This document shows, in pieces, positions 16,658 to 25,690 of a stretch of 64,000 bases of DNA. The notes beneath the pieces were generated by a model, which had not been told where the DNA came from, made no database searches, and saw only the letters and a list, made by a program, of their open reading frames with translations. The translations under genes and the position numbers were made by a program. The stretch is from Millionella massiliensis (GTDB lineage Bacteria; Bacteroidota; Bacteroidia; Bacteroidales; Rikenellaceae). The DNA lies in the NCBI RefSeq assembly GCF_900104655.1, contig NZ_FNWD01000002.1, forward strand, positions 2,216,246 to 2,280,245. Direction: 5' to 3'. How positions within the stretch are numbered: the stretch's first letter is position 1; each line of letters opens with the position of its first letter.

Positions 16658-17911
16658 TTATTGAGCGGAGGTGTTGCCGTACTGGTTTTCGAGCACGGCC
16701 TGTGCAGCCTCGAATGCGTCGAAAAATCCGCGGGCCTGAATGGTGCCGTCGGGGCCGATCAGGATGAAAAAGGGCCAGCCGGTGAAGAAGAAACTCTCCA
16801 TCAGCGATTTGTTGTCGGGATGGTCGGTTTCGACTTCGACTTCTGTCCAGGGGTGTTGGAGCATCCCGGCCAGTGCGGTGCGCATGTCGTCCACGCCGGG
16901 CATGGAGACCTTCTTGTCGGTGGGCAGGTTGTCGTGAACCTGACGGATGGTGGCGATGGATTCGGTCACACCGAGCACATCGAGTCCCTGTGCGTGGTAT
17001 TTGTCGTGCAGCTCCCGTACGAGCGGGTCGATATAGAGCGAGCCGGGGCAGAGTCCCCAGTGGTAGATCAGCAGGTGGCGTCCGCGGAAGTCGGCTTTGG
17101 TCAGTTTCTGACCGGTGGTGCTGATGACCGTGAAGTCGGGGGCGGGCTGGCCGTTGGCCAACTGTTCCATCCGGCGGAGCAACTGATCGAAAAGCCGGCC
17201 GTAGTAGCTCTCCTTCAGTTCGGGCGAGTAGCTTTCGTAGGTGGCACGAGACTGGTCGAGCGGTTCGTAGGTGATCTCCGGCAGTTTGTCGAGCAACAGG
17301 TAGAGCGTTCCGTCGGGATGGGCTTCGGCATAGGCTTTGTCAGCCTCGGCGGACCGTTTGAATCCGGGGTCGGAGGAGTTGGTATGGCCGAAATTGTTGA
17401 AGAGTTGTTCGTATTTCCGTCCGGCTGCGGTGTCTTTGCGGGCGAAGGCGGCCTGTGCCTCGTAGGCGTAGTTGCCGCGGATCATTCCGAGCGAATCTTC
17501 GAGGCGTAGCGATTCGGCCAGCAGCGGGTCGTCGTACAGACCGCCGGTGAGGGTGCTGTAATAGATCTGGTCGGCGGTTCCGTGGAGTTGGAGCCGGTCG
17601 CCGTCGGTGAGGATGAGCTGCATGCCCTGTCGGTCGCAGTGTCGGGCTTCGCCGGTTTTCGGGTGGTAGGTGAACACGTAGTGCTGGTCGTGCTCCTGCG
17701 TGCCGCGGTACCGGAAGGTGCCGGCCTTTTTAACGATAATGTCGAAGGCGGGTTCGAGTTCCCAACGCGGGTGAATGACCCGTTCGAAACGCAGTGTGTC
17801 GCCGGGTTGCAGGCCGTCGATGCGGCCGCTCAGGGTGAAATGTTGTTGGCCGATGGCGGGTGTACCCAGCACGGCGGCCGTAATCAGCGTTAAAAAGCGG
17901 TGTTGCATCAT
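16658..17911 (-). CDS. TlpA-like thioredoxin-fold protein with a single active-site cysteine
   Basis: This 417-residue exported protein has a signal peptide (about residues 1-21, ending GTPAIGQQ). An N-terminal beta domain resembles DUF4369 (HFTLSGRIDGLQPGDTLRFERV), and a middle helical region is rich in charged residues. A C-terminal AhpC/TSA-type thioredoxin fold begins at about residue 255 (GQPAPDFTVISTTGQKL). The active-site position reads HWGLCPGSL: the usual WCxxC has lost its first cysteine and keeps one. The cis-proline region (FFFTGWPFFILIGPDG) is present. Ordinary disulfide reductase chemistry by a CxxC pair is therefore unlikely; a peroxidase-like or non-redox role is possible. Confidence 0.8.
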   Translation of the reverse strand: MMQHRFLTLITAAVLGTPAIGQQHFTLSGRIDGLQPGDTLRFERVIHPRWELEPAFDIIVKKAGTFRYRGTQEHDQHYVFTYHPKTGEARHCDRQGMQLILTDGDRLQLHGTADQIYYSTLTGGLYDDPLLAESLRLEDSLGMIRGNYAYEAQAAFARKDTAAGRKYEQLFNNFGHTNSSDPGFKRSAEADKAYAEAHPDGTLYLLLDKLPEITYEPLDQSRATYESYSPELKESYYGRLFDQLLRRMEQLANGQPAPDFTVISTTGQKLTKADFRGRHLLIYHWGLCPGSLYIDPLVRELHDKYHAQGLDVLGVTESIATIRQVHDNLPTDKKVSMPGVDDMRTALAGMLQHPWTEVEVETDHPDNKSLMESFFFTGWPFFILIGPDGTIQARGFFDAFEAAQAVLENQYGNTSAQ

Positions 17912-17981
17912 AAACTGAGTTTTTGTGTTACACCGCTAATATAACTAAAAATATCGTCAGTCTGTTCTTTGTCCGAAAAGA

Positions 17982-18755
17982 TTATTTTTTGACTTTCCGC
18001 AACTCGAAGTCGGGTCCCAGGTAGACCCGGCGTACGTATTCGTCGGCGGCCAACTCTTCGGCCGTGCCGGTGCGGATCACCTTCCCTTCGACCAGGATGT
18101 AGGTGCGGTCGGTGATGCTCAGGGTTTCGTGTACGTTGTGGTCCGTGATGATGACGCCGATGTTCTTCTCCTTGAGCGAGGCCACGATCGACTGGATTTC
18201 GGCCACGGCGATCGGGTCCACGCCGGCGAAGGGTTCGTCGAGCAGAATGAATTTCGGATTGATGGCTACGGCGCGTGCGATCTCGGTGCGTCGTCTCTCA
18301 CCCCCGGAGAGTTGCTGGCCGAGGCTCTTGCGCACCTTCGTGAGGCTGAACTCCCGAATCAGATATTCGATGCGCTCGCGCTGGTACTCTTTCGAGTAGT
18401 CGGTCATCTGCAGGACGGCCTTGATGTTGTCCTCGACGGACAAGCGCCGGAAAACCGAGGCTTCCTGGGCCAGATACCCCACGCCGAGCTGGGCGCGCCG
18501 GTAGACGGGCTCTTTGGTGATGTCGAGGTCGTTCAGGAAGATCTGGCCGGCGTTGGGCTTGATCAGCCCCACGGTCATGTAGAAGGTGGTTGTCTTGCCG
18601 GCTCCGTTGGGGCCCAGCAGTCCGACGATCTCGCCCTGCTCGACGTCGATCGAGACGCCGTTCACGACCGTGCGCGATTTGTATTTCTTGACGAGGTCTT
18701 TTGTCCAAAGACGCATCTTCTCGTTCGGGTTGTTGATTTCCAGCGGATTTTCCAT
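17982..18755 (-). CDS. lptB: LPS export ABC transporter ATP-binding protein
   Basis: This is the ATPase of the LptB2FG complex that extracts lipopolysaccharide from the inner membrane, 257 residues. Walker A is GPNGAGKTT, the Q-loop is YLAQEASVFRRLSV, the signature is LSGGERRR, Walker B is FILLDEPFAGVDPIAV, and the switch histidine is in ITDHNVHETL. The LAQEASVFR and GVDPIAV wording is characteristic of LptB within the ABC family. A start 13 codons later (MRLWTKDL) is also plausible. The neighbour kdsD makes the Kdo precursor, so both act in LPS biogenesis. Confidence 0.94.
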   Translation of the reverse strand: MENPLEINNPNEKMRLWTKDLVKKYKSRTVVNGVSIDVEQGEIVGLLGPNGAGKTTTFYMTVGLIKPNAGQIFLNDLDITKEPVYRRAQLGVGYLAQEASVFRRLSVEDNIKAVLQMTDYSKEYQRERIEYLIREFSLTKVRKSLGQQLSGGERRRTEIARAVAINPKFILLDEPFAGVDPIAVAEIQSIVASLKEKNIGVIITDHNVHETLSITDRTYILVEGKVIRTGTAEELAADEYVRRVYLGPDFELRKVKK

Positions 18756-18884
18756 GCAACAGGTGTTTTCTGGTTCGAGAGCGGGCTGTTGTTCGGGTGT
18801 CGGTGATAGCCCGGGGGGCCGCGCCTGGGGTGGTTCGTCGTCGGGGGCGTTCAGCGCGAGTCTCCCGCCCCCGAGGGAAAAGGG

Positions 18885-19862
18885 TTATACCACGCCTTCG
18901 CGGAGAATGTCGTGGATGTGGATGATGCCGCAATAGGCGCCGCCCTGCTCCGTATCGAGAACGAGCAGTTGCGTGATCTTATTTTGTTCCATCATGTGAA
19001 ATGCCTTGACGGCCAGTTCGTCGGCGGCGATGGTCTTCGGCGAGAGGGACATGATGTCGCGTGCCCGGACTGACCGGATGTCCTTGCCGCTCTGGAGCAT
19101 GCGGCGCAGGTCGCCGTCGGTGATGATGCCCACGAGCCGTCCGTCTCCGGGTTCGACGACGGCAGTGGCTCCGAGCCGTTTGCCCGAGATTTCGATGATG
19201 ACGGTGTTGAGGTCGGCATCGGGCGATACCCGGGGCGCCCCTTCGTCGGACATGATGTCGCGCACGGTGGTATAGAGCTTCTTGCCGAGTGCTCCGCCGG
19301 GGTGGAAGCGGGCGAAATCCTGGGCCGTGAAGCCGCGCATCTTGAGCAGCGTCATGGCCAGCGCGTCGCCCATTACCAGCTGGGCTGTCGTGCTGGAGGT
19401 CGGGGCCAGGTTGTTGGGACAGGCCTCTTCGGCGACGGTGGTGTTCAGAATACGGTCGCTGTGTTGTGCCAGGAAGGACTCCAGATTGCCCACCATCCCG
19501 ATGATCTGGTTGCCCATCTGCTTGATGAACGGAACCAGCACCTTAATTTCGGGCGAGTTGCCGCTTTTGGAGATGCAGATGATGATGTCTTCGGGCTGGA
19601 TGATTCCCAGGTCGCCATGGATGGCGTCTGCGGCGTGCATGAAGACGGAGGGGGTGCCGGTGGAGTTGAGCGTGGCGACGATCTTGTTGGCGATCAGGGC
19701 GCTTTTCCCGATACCCGTGATGATCAGCCGGCCGCGGCTGTGGAAGATCATTTCGGCAATCTCGACGAAACTCTGATCGATATATCCGGCGAGCCGTTCG
19801 ACGGCTGCACACTCGGTGTGGATGATGTTCCGAGCGAATTCTATGGTCTGTTCGGGAGTCAC
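18885..19862 (-). CDS. kdsD: Arabinose-5-phosphate isomerase
   Basis: This enzyme converts ribulose-5-phosphate to arabinose-5-phosphate, the first step towards Kdo of lipopolysaccharide; 325 residues, the usual length. An N-terminal SIS sugar-isomerase domain (about residues 30-180; GRLIITGIGKSALIANKI, SGNSPEIKVL) is followed by two CBS domains (about 205-325; VRDIMSDEGAPRV, ARDIMSLSPKTI). The GGALGKKL linker between SIS and CBS domains is family-typical. It precedes lptB on the same strand with a 129-base gap and is divergent from recQ. Confidence 0.95.
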   Translation of the reverse strand: MTPEQTIEFARNIIHTECAAVERLAGYIDQSFVEIAEMIFHSRGRLIITGIGKSALIANKIVATLNSTGTPSVFMHAADAIHGDLGIIQPEDIIICISKSGNSPEIKVLVPFIKQMGNQIIGMVGNLESFLAQHSDRILNTTVAEEACPNNLAPTSSTTAQLVMGDALAMTLLKMRGFTAQDFARFHPGGALGKKLYTTVRDIMSDEGAPRVSPDADLNTVIIEISGKRLGATAVVEPGDGRLVGIITDGDLRRMLQSGKDIRSVRARDIMSLSPKTIAADELAVKAFHMMEQNKITQLLVLDTEQGGAYCGIIHIHDILREGVV

Positions 19863-19881
19863 TTTCGGTTAAAATTTTGGA

Positions 19882-19889
19882 CAAAGGTA
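19882..19889 (-). promoter_or_regulatory. Candidate -7 box for kdsD-lptB
   Basis: On the minus strand TACCTTTG is an exact TAnnTTTG match about 20 bases before the kdsD start. Confidence 0.55.
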
Positions 19890-19985
19890 GTTGGATTTCA
19901 TGAAAAATCGTTACCTTTATTGTTGCCTGTGTCGGGGTCCGACCGTCCGATGCGGGCTCAAAGGCTATTTACGGGGGATTTCATT

Positions 19986-22205
19986 ATGACAAACAGTAAA
20001 CAGCAACATTCGACATCCGACGATTTATACGAAAGCCTCAAACGGCATTTCGGCTTCTCACAATTCAAAGGGAATCAGGAAAAGGTAATTCGCAACGTAC
20101 TCGCCGGAAACGATACCTTCGTGCTGATGCCCACGGGCGGAGGTAAATCGTTGTGCTATCAGTTGCCGGCCCTGATGATGGACGGTGTGGCGATCGTCAT
20201 CTCGCCGCTGATTGCCCTGATGAAAAACCAGGTCGATGCCATGCGTACCTTCTCCATGGAGGACGGCGTCGCCCATTTCCTGAACTCATCGCTCAACAAA
20301 AGCGCCGTCCAGAAAGTGCGCGAAGACGTGCTCGCAGGCAAAACCAAACTCCTCTACTTTGCCCCCGAGTCGCTCACCAAGGAGGAGAACGTCGAGTTCC
20401 TGCGTAAAATCAAGATTTCGTTCTACGCCATCGACGAAGCCCACTGTATCTCGGAGTGGGGCCACGACTTCCGACCCGAGTACCGCCGTATCCGCCCGAT
20501 CATCGCCGAGATCGGACAGGCGCCCGTCATCGCGCTGACTGCCACGGCGACCCCGAAAGTGCAGCTCGACATCCAGAAAAACCTCGGCATGCAGGACGCC
20601 AAGGTCTTCAAGTCGTCGTTCAACCGCCCCAACCTCTACTACGAAGTGCGGCCCAAGGTGGGCGCCACCAAGGAGATCATCAAATACATCAAGCAGAACC
20701 CCGGTAAAAGCGGCATCATCTACTGCCTCTCGCGCAAGAAGGTCGAAGAGCTGGCCGAACTGCTCGTGGTCAACGGCATCAAGGCGCTGCCCTATCATGC
20801 CGGTATCGACGCCGCCACCCGTGCCGCCAATCAGGATAAGTTCCTGATGGAGGAGGTCGACGTGATCGTGGCCACCATCGCCTTCGGGATGGGGATCGAC
20901 AAGCCCGACGTGCGCTACGTCATCCACTACGACATTCCCAAATCGCTCGAAGGGTACTACCAGGAGACCGGCCGGGCCGGTCGCGACGGTGGCGAAGGGC
21001 GTTGCATCACCTTCTATAGTTATAAGGATATTCAGAAACTCGAGAAGTTCATGCAGGGCAAACCGGTCGCCGAACAGGAGATCGGCAAACTGCTGCTGCA
21101 GGAGACCGTCTCCTACGCCGAAAGCGCCATGTGCCGTCGCCGGATGCTGCTCCACTACTTCGGCGAAGAGTACAACGAACCCAACTGCGGATGCTGCGAC
21201 AACTGCTGCAACCCCCGCGAAGAGTTCGAAGGCCGGGATTTCATGCGGCTGATGCTCGAAACCCTCGAAGCGATCGGCCCGGGCTTCAAGGCCGATTACC
21301 TCGAAGCCATGTTGCTCGGCAAAACCACCAACCTGATCAAATCCTACAAACACCATAAACTGGAGCTCTTCGGAGCGGGTGCCGACCACGACGCCCAGTT
21401 CTGGAGCGCCGTGATCCGTCAGGGGCAGATCCTCGGACTGATCGACAAGGATATCGAAAACTACGGCCTGCTCTCCATCAGCGACGCCGGCCGTCAGTAC
21501 CTGGCTCCGGGCGGAGCCTTTAGCGTGAAGCTCGTGGCCGACCACCGCTACGAAGAGTCCGACGACGAGGATTCGCTGACCACCCACGCCCCCAACCGCG
21601 GCGGCGAGGCGGCCGATCCGATCCTCTTCTCGATGCTGGCCGACCTGCGGAAAAAGGTTGCACAGAAACACGACCTGCCCCCCTATGTGATCTTCTCCGA
21701 AGAGTCATTGAAGGAGATGACCATCCAGTATCCCGTGACCCTTGAGGATATGCTGAACATCACCGGAGTTGGCGAGGGCAAGGCAAAACGCTACGGGAAA
21801 CCCTTCATCGAACTGATCGCCCGGTATGTTGAGGAGAACGGCATCGAACGGCCTCAGGAGATGGTCGTGCGCAGCGTGGTGAACAAGAGCCGCAACAAAG
21901 TCTTCATCATCCAGAGCATCGACCGCAAGATGGACTTCGAGGATATTGCCGACGCCAAGGGACTTTCGATGGAAGAGCTGCTCGAAGAGATCGAAGCCAT
22001 TGTCGGAGCCGGAACGCGGCTGAACATAGACTACTACATCAACGAGATGGTGGACGAGGATAAAGTGCTCGACATCATCGACTATTTCACCGAAGAGGCT
22101 CAGAGCGACTCCGTGGCCGATGCCGTGCGCGAACTGGGCCCCGACTACACCGAAGAGGAGATCCGGCTGGTACGGATCAAATTCCTGAGCGAGGCCGGAA
22201 ACTGA
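19986..22205 (+). CDS. recQ: ATP-dependent DNA helicase RecQ
   Basis: This is a 3'-5' DNA helicase of recombination and fork repair, 739 residues from ATG 19986. Walker A is PTGGGKS (Lys54) and the DEAH box is followed by CISEWGHDFRPEYR, the RecQ-specific aromatic-rich loop. Helicase domain 2 has ARPDV-like GMGIDKPDVRYVIHYDIPKS and QETGRAGRDG. An RQC zinc site (CRRRMLLHYFGE then CGCCDNCC) and winged helix follow, then an HRDC domain (about 515-600) and a further acidic C-terminal extension of about 130 residues typical of Bacteroidetes RecQ. A reading frame continues upstream, but only as a shadow of kdsD. Confidence 0.96.
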   Translation: MTNSKQQHSTSDDLYESLKRHFGFSQFKGNQEKVIRNVLAGNDTFVLMPTGGGKSLCYQLPALMMDGVAIVISPLIALMKNQVDAMRTFSMEDGVAHFLNSSLNKSAVQKVREDVLAGKTKLLYFAPESLTKEENVEFLRKIKISFYAIDEAHCISEWGHDFRPEYRRIRPIIAEIGQAPVIALTATATPKVQLDIQKNLGMQDAKVFKSSFNRPNLYYEVRPKVGATKEIIKYIKQNPGKSGIIYCLSRKKVEELAELLVVNGIKALPYHAGIDAATRAANQDKFLMEEVDVIVATIAFGMGIDKPDVRYVIHYDIPKSLEGYYQETGRAGRDGGEGRCITFYSYKDIQKLEKFMQGKPVAEQEIGKLLLQETVSYAESAMCRRRMLLHYFGEEYNEPNCGCCDNCCNPREEFEGRDFMRLMLETLEAIGPGFKADYLEAMLLGKTTNLIKSYKHHKLELFGAGADHDAQFWSAVIRQGQILGLIDKDIENYGLLSISDAGRQYLAPGGAFSVKLVADHRYEESDDEDSLTTHAPNRGGEAADPILFSMLADLRKKVAQKHDLPPYVIFSEESLKEMTIQYPVTLEDMLNITGVGEGKAKRYGKPFIELIARYVEENGIERPQEMVVRSVVNKSRNKVFIIQSIDRKMDFEDIADAKGLSMEELLEEIEAIVGAGTRLNIDYYINEMVDEDKVLDIIDYFTEEAQSDSVADAVRELGPDYTEEEIRLVRIKFLSEAGN

Positions 22206-22405
22206 TCTGTCGGCCAACTGCCCTCCGACTGACGTGACGGTCTGTCTGCCCATTTGTGTGGCGGCTTCCTCCGAAGACAACGGCGACAGGCTGCCGGCGT
22301 CTGTGCGGCAGTACCGCCCGAAGAGTTGTACGGCGATTCCGCTTGAGCGTATGTGTGGCAGTCAGTCCGGTATCCGCCGACCCTGTAACCTTTCGGAACG
22401 AACGA

Positions 22406-23233
22406 ATGACAGAAGTAAGAGCGAAAAAGTATCTCGGTCAGCACTTTCTGACCGACCTGAATATTGCGCGGCGTATAGCCGAAGCACTGCGTACCGATCA
22501 CGCCCCCGGGGTACTCGAAGTGGGACCCGGCATGGGCGTGCTGACCCAATTCCTGCTGCCCCTGCATGGCGACCGGCTCACCGTGGCCGAAATCGACACC
22601 GAGAGCGTCGATTACCTGCGCGTGCACTATCCTGCGCTGAACATCATCGAGGGCGACTTCCTGCAACTCGATCTCGACGCCCTGTACGCCGGGCAGGGCG
22701 GCGTCAATATTATCGGGAATTTTCCGTACAACATCTCCTCGCAGATCTTTTTCAAAGTGCTGGACCACCGGCAGATCGTCCCCGAGGTCGTCGGCATGAT
22801 CCAAAAAGAGGTGGCTGTGCGGCTCGCCGCGCCTCCCGGCGGTAAGGAGTACGGCATCCTGAGCGTCCTGCTCCAGGCCTACTACGACATCGAGTACCTG
22901 TTCAGCGTGCCGCCCGGCGTCTTCAACCCGCCGCCCAAGGTGCAGAGCGCCGTGATCCGACTGACCCGCAACGCCGTGCAGCACCTCGACTGCGACGAGG
23001 CCCTCTTCCGGAAGATTGTCAAGGCCACCTTCAACCAGCGGCGTAAAACCATTCGGAACTCCCTCTGCTCCGCCTATCCGGCCGTGCGCGAGGCCGTCTC
23101 CAGCGGACGGATCGAGCCGCATCCCTGTTTCGGGCTGCGTCCCGAGACCCTCTCCGTCGCCCAGTTCGTCGAACTGACCCGCTGGGTGGCCGACCTGCTC
23201 CCCGCGTCCGATTCTGCAACCCTTACCGAATAA
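22406..23233 (+). CDS. rsmA: 16S rRNA dimethyladenosine transferase
   Basis: This is RsmA/KsgA, which dimethylates the two adjacent adenosines in the 3'-terminal hairpin of 16S rRNA during 30S assembly. It has 275 residues from ATG 22406, beginning MTEVRAKKYLGQHFLTD, the standard start. Motif I is EVGPGMGVLT, the catalytic NFPYN motif is intact, and the C-terminal domain contains FNQRRKTIRNSL. It ends 2 bases before the M20 gene, so the two are translationally close. Confidence 0.96.
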   Translation: MTEVRAKKYLGQHFLTDLNIARRIAEALRTDHAPGVLEVGPGMGVLTQFLLPLHGDRLTVAEIDTESVDYLRVHYPALNIIEGDFLQLDLDALYAGQGGVNIIGNFPYNISSQIFFKVLDHRQIVPEVVGMIQKEVAVRLAAPPGGKEYGILSVLLQAYYDIEYLFSVPPGVFNPPPKVQSAVIRLTRNAVQHLDCDEALFRKIVKATFNQRRKTIRNSLCSAYPAVREAVSSGRIEPHPCFGLRPETLSVAQFVELTRWVADLLPASDSATLTE

Positions 23234-23235
23234 CC

Positions 23236-24285
23236 ATGAATCCATATATCGAACTGCTGCGGCGCATGATTGCGACCCCTTCCGTGAGCCGCGAAGAGGA
23301 ACGTACCGCCGACCTGCTGGCCGAATTTCTCACCTCCCGGGGTGTCGACCCCGTGCACCGCTCCCATAACAACGTGTGGGTGCGTAACCGTTGGTTCGAT
23401 CCGGCCAAACCCACCATCCTGCTCAATTCGCACCACGATACGGTCAAACCCAACAGCGCTTATACCCGCGACCCGTTCGCGCCCGACATCGAGGCCGGGA
23501 AACTCTACGGACTCGGCAGCAACGACGCCGGGGCCAGCGTCGTGTCGCTCATTGCCGCCTTCCTGCACTTTTATGAGGCCGAAGGGCTCCGGTATAACCT
23601 CTGTCTGGCGCTGACCGCCGAGGAGGAGGTCTCCGGCCGGAACGGTATCGAAAGCATCCTGCCTGAACTGGGCGAGCTGAGTTTTGCGATTGTCGGCGAA
23701 CCGACCGGGATGGAGCTTGCCATCGCCGAACGCGGTCTGATGGTGCTCGACTGCGTGGCCCACGGCAAGGCCGGCCATGCCGCCCGCAACGAGGGGGATA
23801 ATGCCATCTACCGGGCGATGCAGGACATCGAGTGGTTCCGCACCTATCGGTTCCCGCAGGAGTCGCAACTGTTCGGCAATGTCAAGATGAGCGTGACGGT
23901 TATCAACGCCGGTACGCAGCACAACGTCGTGCCGGCCGAGTGTCGCTATACGGTGGACGTGCGCGTCACCGACCGCTACACCAACGAAGAGGTGCTTGAG
24001 ATTGTCCGCAGCCACGTCGCCTCCGATGTTACGCCGCGTTCGACCCGCCTCAAACCCTCCTACATCGACCCGTCGCACCCGATCGTGGCGGCCGGGCTGG
24101 CACAGGGACGACACACTTACGGCTCGCCGACCACTTCGGATCAGGCCCTGCTGTCGATTCCGTCGCTCAAGATGGGGCCGGGCGATTCGGCCCGTTCGCA
24201 CAGTGTCGACGAATTTGTGTATGTATCCGAAATCGAAGCCGGCATCGACCAGTATATCGCCATGCTTGAAGCGGTGTGCCGGTAG
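23236..24285 (+). CDS. argE: M20 family metallohydrolase, probable N-acyl-ornithine/citrulline deacylase
   Basis: This 349-residue zinc amidohydrolase is of the acetylornithine deacetylase type. Metal-binding motifs are NSHHDTV, GLGSNDAGA and AEEEVSGRNG, with a catalytic/metal site in VGEPTGMELAIAERG and the C-terminal GDSARSHSVDEFV histidine. The dimerisation (lid) domain lies at about residues 165-275. In Bacteroidetes, close relatives remove the acyl group from N-acetyl- or N-succinyl-ornithine or -citrulline in arginine synthesis; which acyl donor is used cannot be decided from sequence. No other arginine gene is in the window. It is followed directly by tRNA-Leu. Confidence 0.82.
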   Translation: MNPYIELLRRMIATPSVSREEERTADLLAEFLTSRGVDPVHRSHNNVWVRNRWFDPAKPTILLNSHHDTVKPNSAYTRDPFAPDIEAGKLYGLGSNDAGASVVSLIAAFLHFYEAEGLRYNLCLALTAEEEVSGRNGIESILPELGELSFAIVGEPTGMELAIAERGLMVLDCVAHGKAGHAARNEGDNAIYRAMQDIEWFRTYRFPQESQLFGNVKMSVTVINAGTQHNVVPAECRYTVDVRVTDRYTNEEVLEIVRSHVASDVTPRSTRLKPSYIDPSHPIVAAGLAQGRHTYGSPTTSDQALLSIPSLKMGPGDSARSHSVDEFVYVSEIEAGIDQYIAMLEAVCR

Positions 24286-24336
24286 ACGGCCGTTTGGAAA
24301 ACCGTCCTTTATTGCTTACTTTTGCAGCGTCATTCT

Positions 24337-24420
24337 GCGGATGTGGTGTAATTGGTAGCCACGCCAGACTTAGGATCTGGTGCCTTAACCGGCGTGGGGG
24401 TTCGAGTCCCTTCATCCGCA
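24337..24420 (+). tRNA. tRNA-Leu (anticodon UAG)
   Basis: An 84-base cloverleaf: acceptor GCGGATG pairs with CATCCGC, the D-loop region has GTGTAATTGGTAGCC, the anticodon stem CCAGA/TCTGG encloses the loop CTTAGGA with anticodon TAG at 24371-24373, there is a long class II variable arm, and the T-arm has GGTTCGAGTCCC. CCA is not encoded. A terminator follows within 10 bases. Confidence 0.96.
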
Positions 24421-24429
24421 CGTGAATCG

Positions 24430-24476
24430 AAAACAGACAGAGCAACCCTTCACGAAGGGTTGCTCTGTCTGTTTTT
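24430..24476. terminator. Strong intrinsic terminator after tRNA-Leu
   Basis: Perfect arms of about 20 bp (aacagacagagcaaccctt and its complement) enclose a 4-base loop, with A-run upstream and T-run downstream, so it works in both directions. Confidence 0.9.
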
Positions 24477-24725
24477 GTCTGAAGACCGGAAGGGAGTGGG
24501 GCGAAGGTGGTGTGCGCTTGCGGTTGGGGCCCTGGCGCTAATGCGCGGGGGAAGGGAAAATCGGAGGCGGTTGAAGTGCGTACAAGCATAGCCTCGGGTA
24601 TGTGTGCGGATGATTCGAAATGCCGGTAAATGTATTCCGATATTCTCAAAAAATCACGGTACAGGCGACGTGGCGCGGGTGGAATGAAATGTCGTGGAGA
24701 TGTGCGCGAAGAGGAGAGTGCGTGT
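24477..24725. other. Intergenic stretch, nothing recognised
   Basis: About 250 bases lie between the tRNA terminator and the end of the minus-strand hydrolase. I see no convincing reading frame or RNA motif. Confidence 0.5.
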
Positions 24726-25685
24726 TCAATCGATGGTTGTTCGGTCCGGTGTGGCAGCCGGGAGTGTGCGGTCGAGCCATTCGAACATCGTGCGGAACGC
24801 CTCGGCACGTACAGGCGCGCTGGAGAGGAACAGGTCGTGCATGCCACCCGCAATCGGAACGTACGTGACGTCGCGTCCCAGGTTCGGCGCATAGCGTCGG
24901 ATATCCTCGACGTTGAGCACCGCATCGGTGCGGAACAGCGCGTCGTCCCACTCGGTGCCGAAATAGGAGCGGTCCGAACTCATGACCAGTACCGGGACGG
25001 CGATGTTCAGTCCGCGTTTGATGCGTCGCTGGCCGTTGCGGACGGCACGCAGCCACGAAAAGTAGAGCGGAATCCCTTCGATCGGTTTGAGCTGGGTGTC
25101 GAAGTCCCATTCGCCGCGATAGTGCCGGTGGACGCTTTGCGCATAGAGGGGCGAGAGCTCGTTGCGGGCGTGCAGAAACGGGAAAATCAGGCTGGCAGCG
25201 GCCGCCAGCGGGATCTGGATGTGTCGCTTGGTCCACGTGGTGTTGAACTCCAGAAAGGGGCTGTTCAACACCACACGGCTGATCGCCCGGCGCTGATCGG
25301 CAGGGCCGTCGTCGGCATACAGTGCGGCGAGCAGTCCCCCGGTGGAGTGACCCAGCAGGACGATTTCGGAGGCTCCGGCCGCCTGGATGAAGCGGATGCT
25401 TTCGGTCAGGTCGGGGTAGTACTCGTACATGGAGCGTGCGAAGTCGGGATGCTGTCCTTCGAGCCACGATCGTCCGTATTTGCGCAGTTCGACGGCATAA
25501 AACCGGTAGCCGCGGGCCACGAAGTGTTCGGCCAGATGCTCCTGGAAAAAGTAGTCGATATAGCCGTGGATGTAGAGCACGGCGCGACCGTTGTCGGTCG
25601 TTGGGCGGGGCGCTTCGAACAGGGTGGCGATCACGGGGCCGTCGTAGTCGGCCGGGAAGTGGAAGGTGTGGGTGCGGAATTCCAT
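24726..25685 (-). CDS. Alpha/beta hydrolase, serine aminopeptidase S33 / lysophospholipase-like
   Basis: This 319-residue cytoplasmic-looking hydrolase has no signal peptide. The nucleophile elbow is GHSTGG with Ser114. The oxyanion strand is AVLYIHGYIDYFFQEHLAEHF near the N-terminus. A candidate acid is in VLVMSSDRSYFG and the catalytic histidine in PIAGGMHDLFLS near residue 290. The arrangement fits the monoacylglycerol lipase/lysophospholipase (Hydrolase_4) group; the natural substrate is unknown. Its start is 6 bases from the CDF transporter stop, so they are probably one transcript. Confidence 0.82.
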   Translation of the reverse strand: MEFRTHTFHFPADYDGPVIATLFEAPRPTTDNGRAVLYIHGYIDYFFQEHLAEHFVARGYRFYAVELRKYGRSWLEGQHPDFARSMYEYYPDLTESIRFIQAAGASEIVLLGHSTGGLLAALYADDGPADQRRAISRVVLNSPFLEFNTTWTKRHIQIPLAAAASLIFPFLHARNELSPLYAQSVHRHYRGEWDFDTQLKPIEGIPLYFSWLRAVRNGQRRIKRGLNIAVPVLVMSSDRSYFGTEWDDALFRTDAVLNVEDIRRYAPNLGRDVTYVPIAGGMHDLFLSSAPVRAEAFRTMFEWLDRTLPAATPDRTTID

Positions 25686-25690
25686 GGGGA

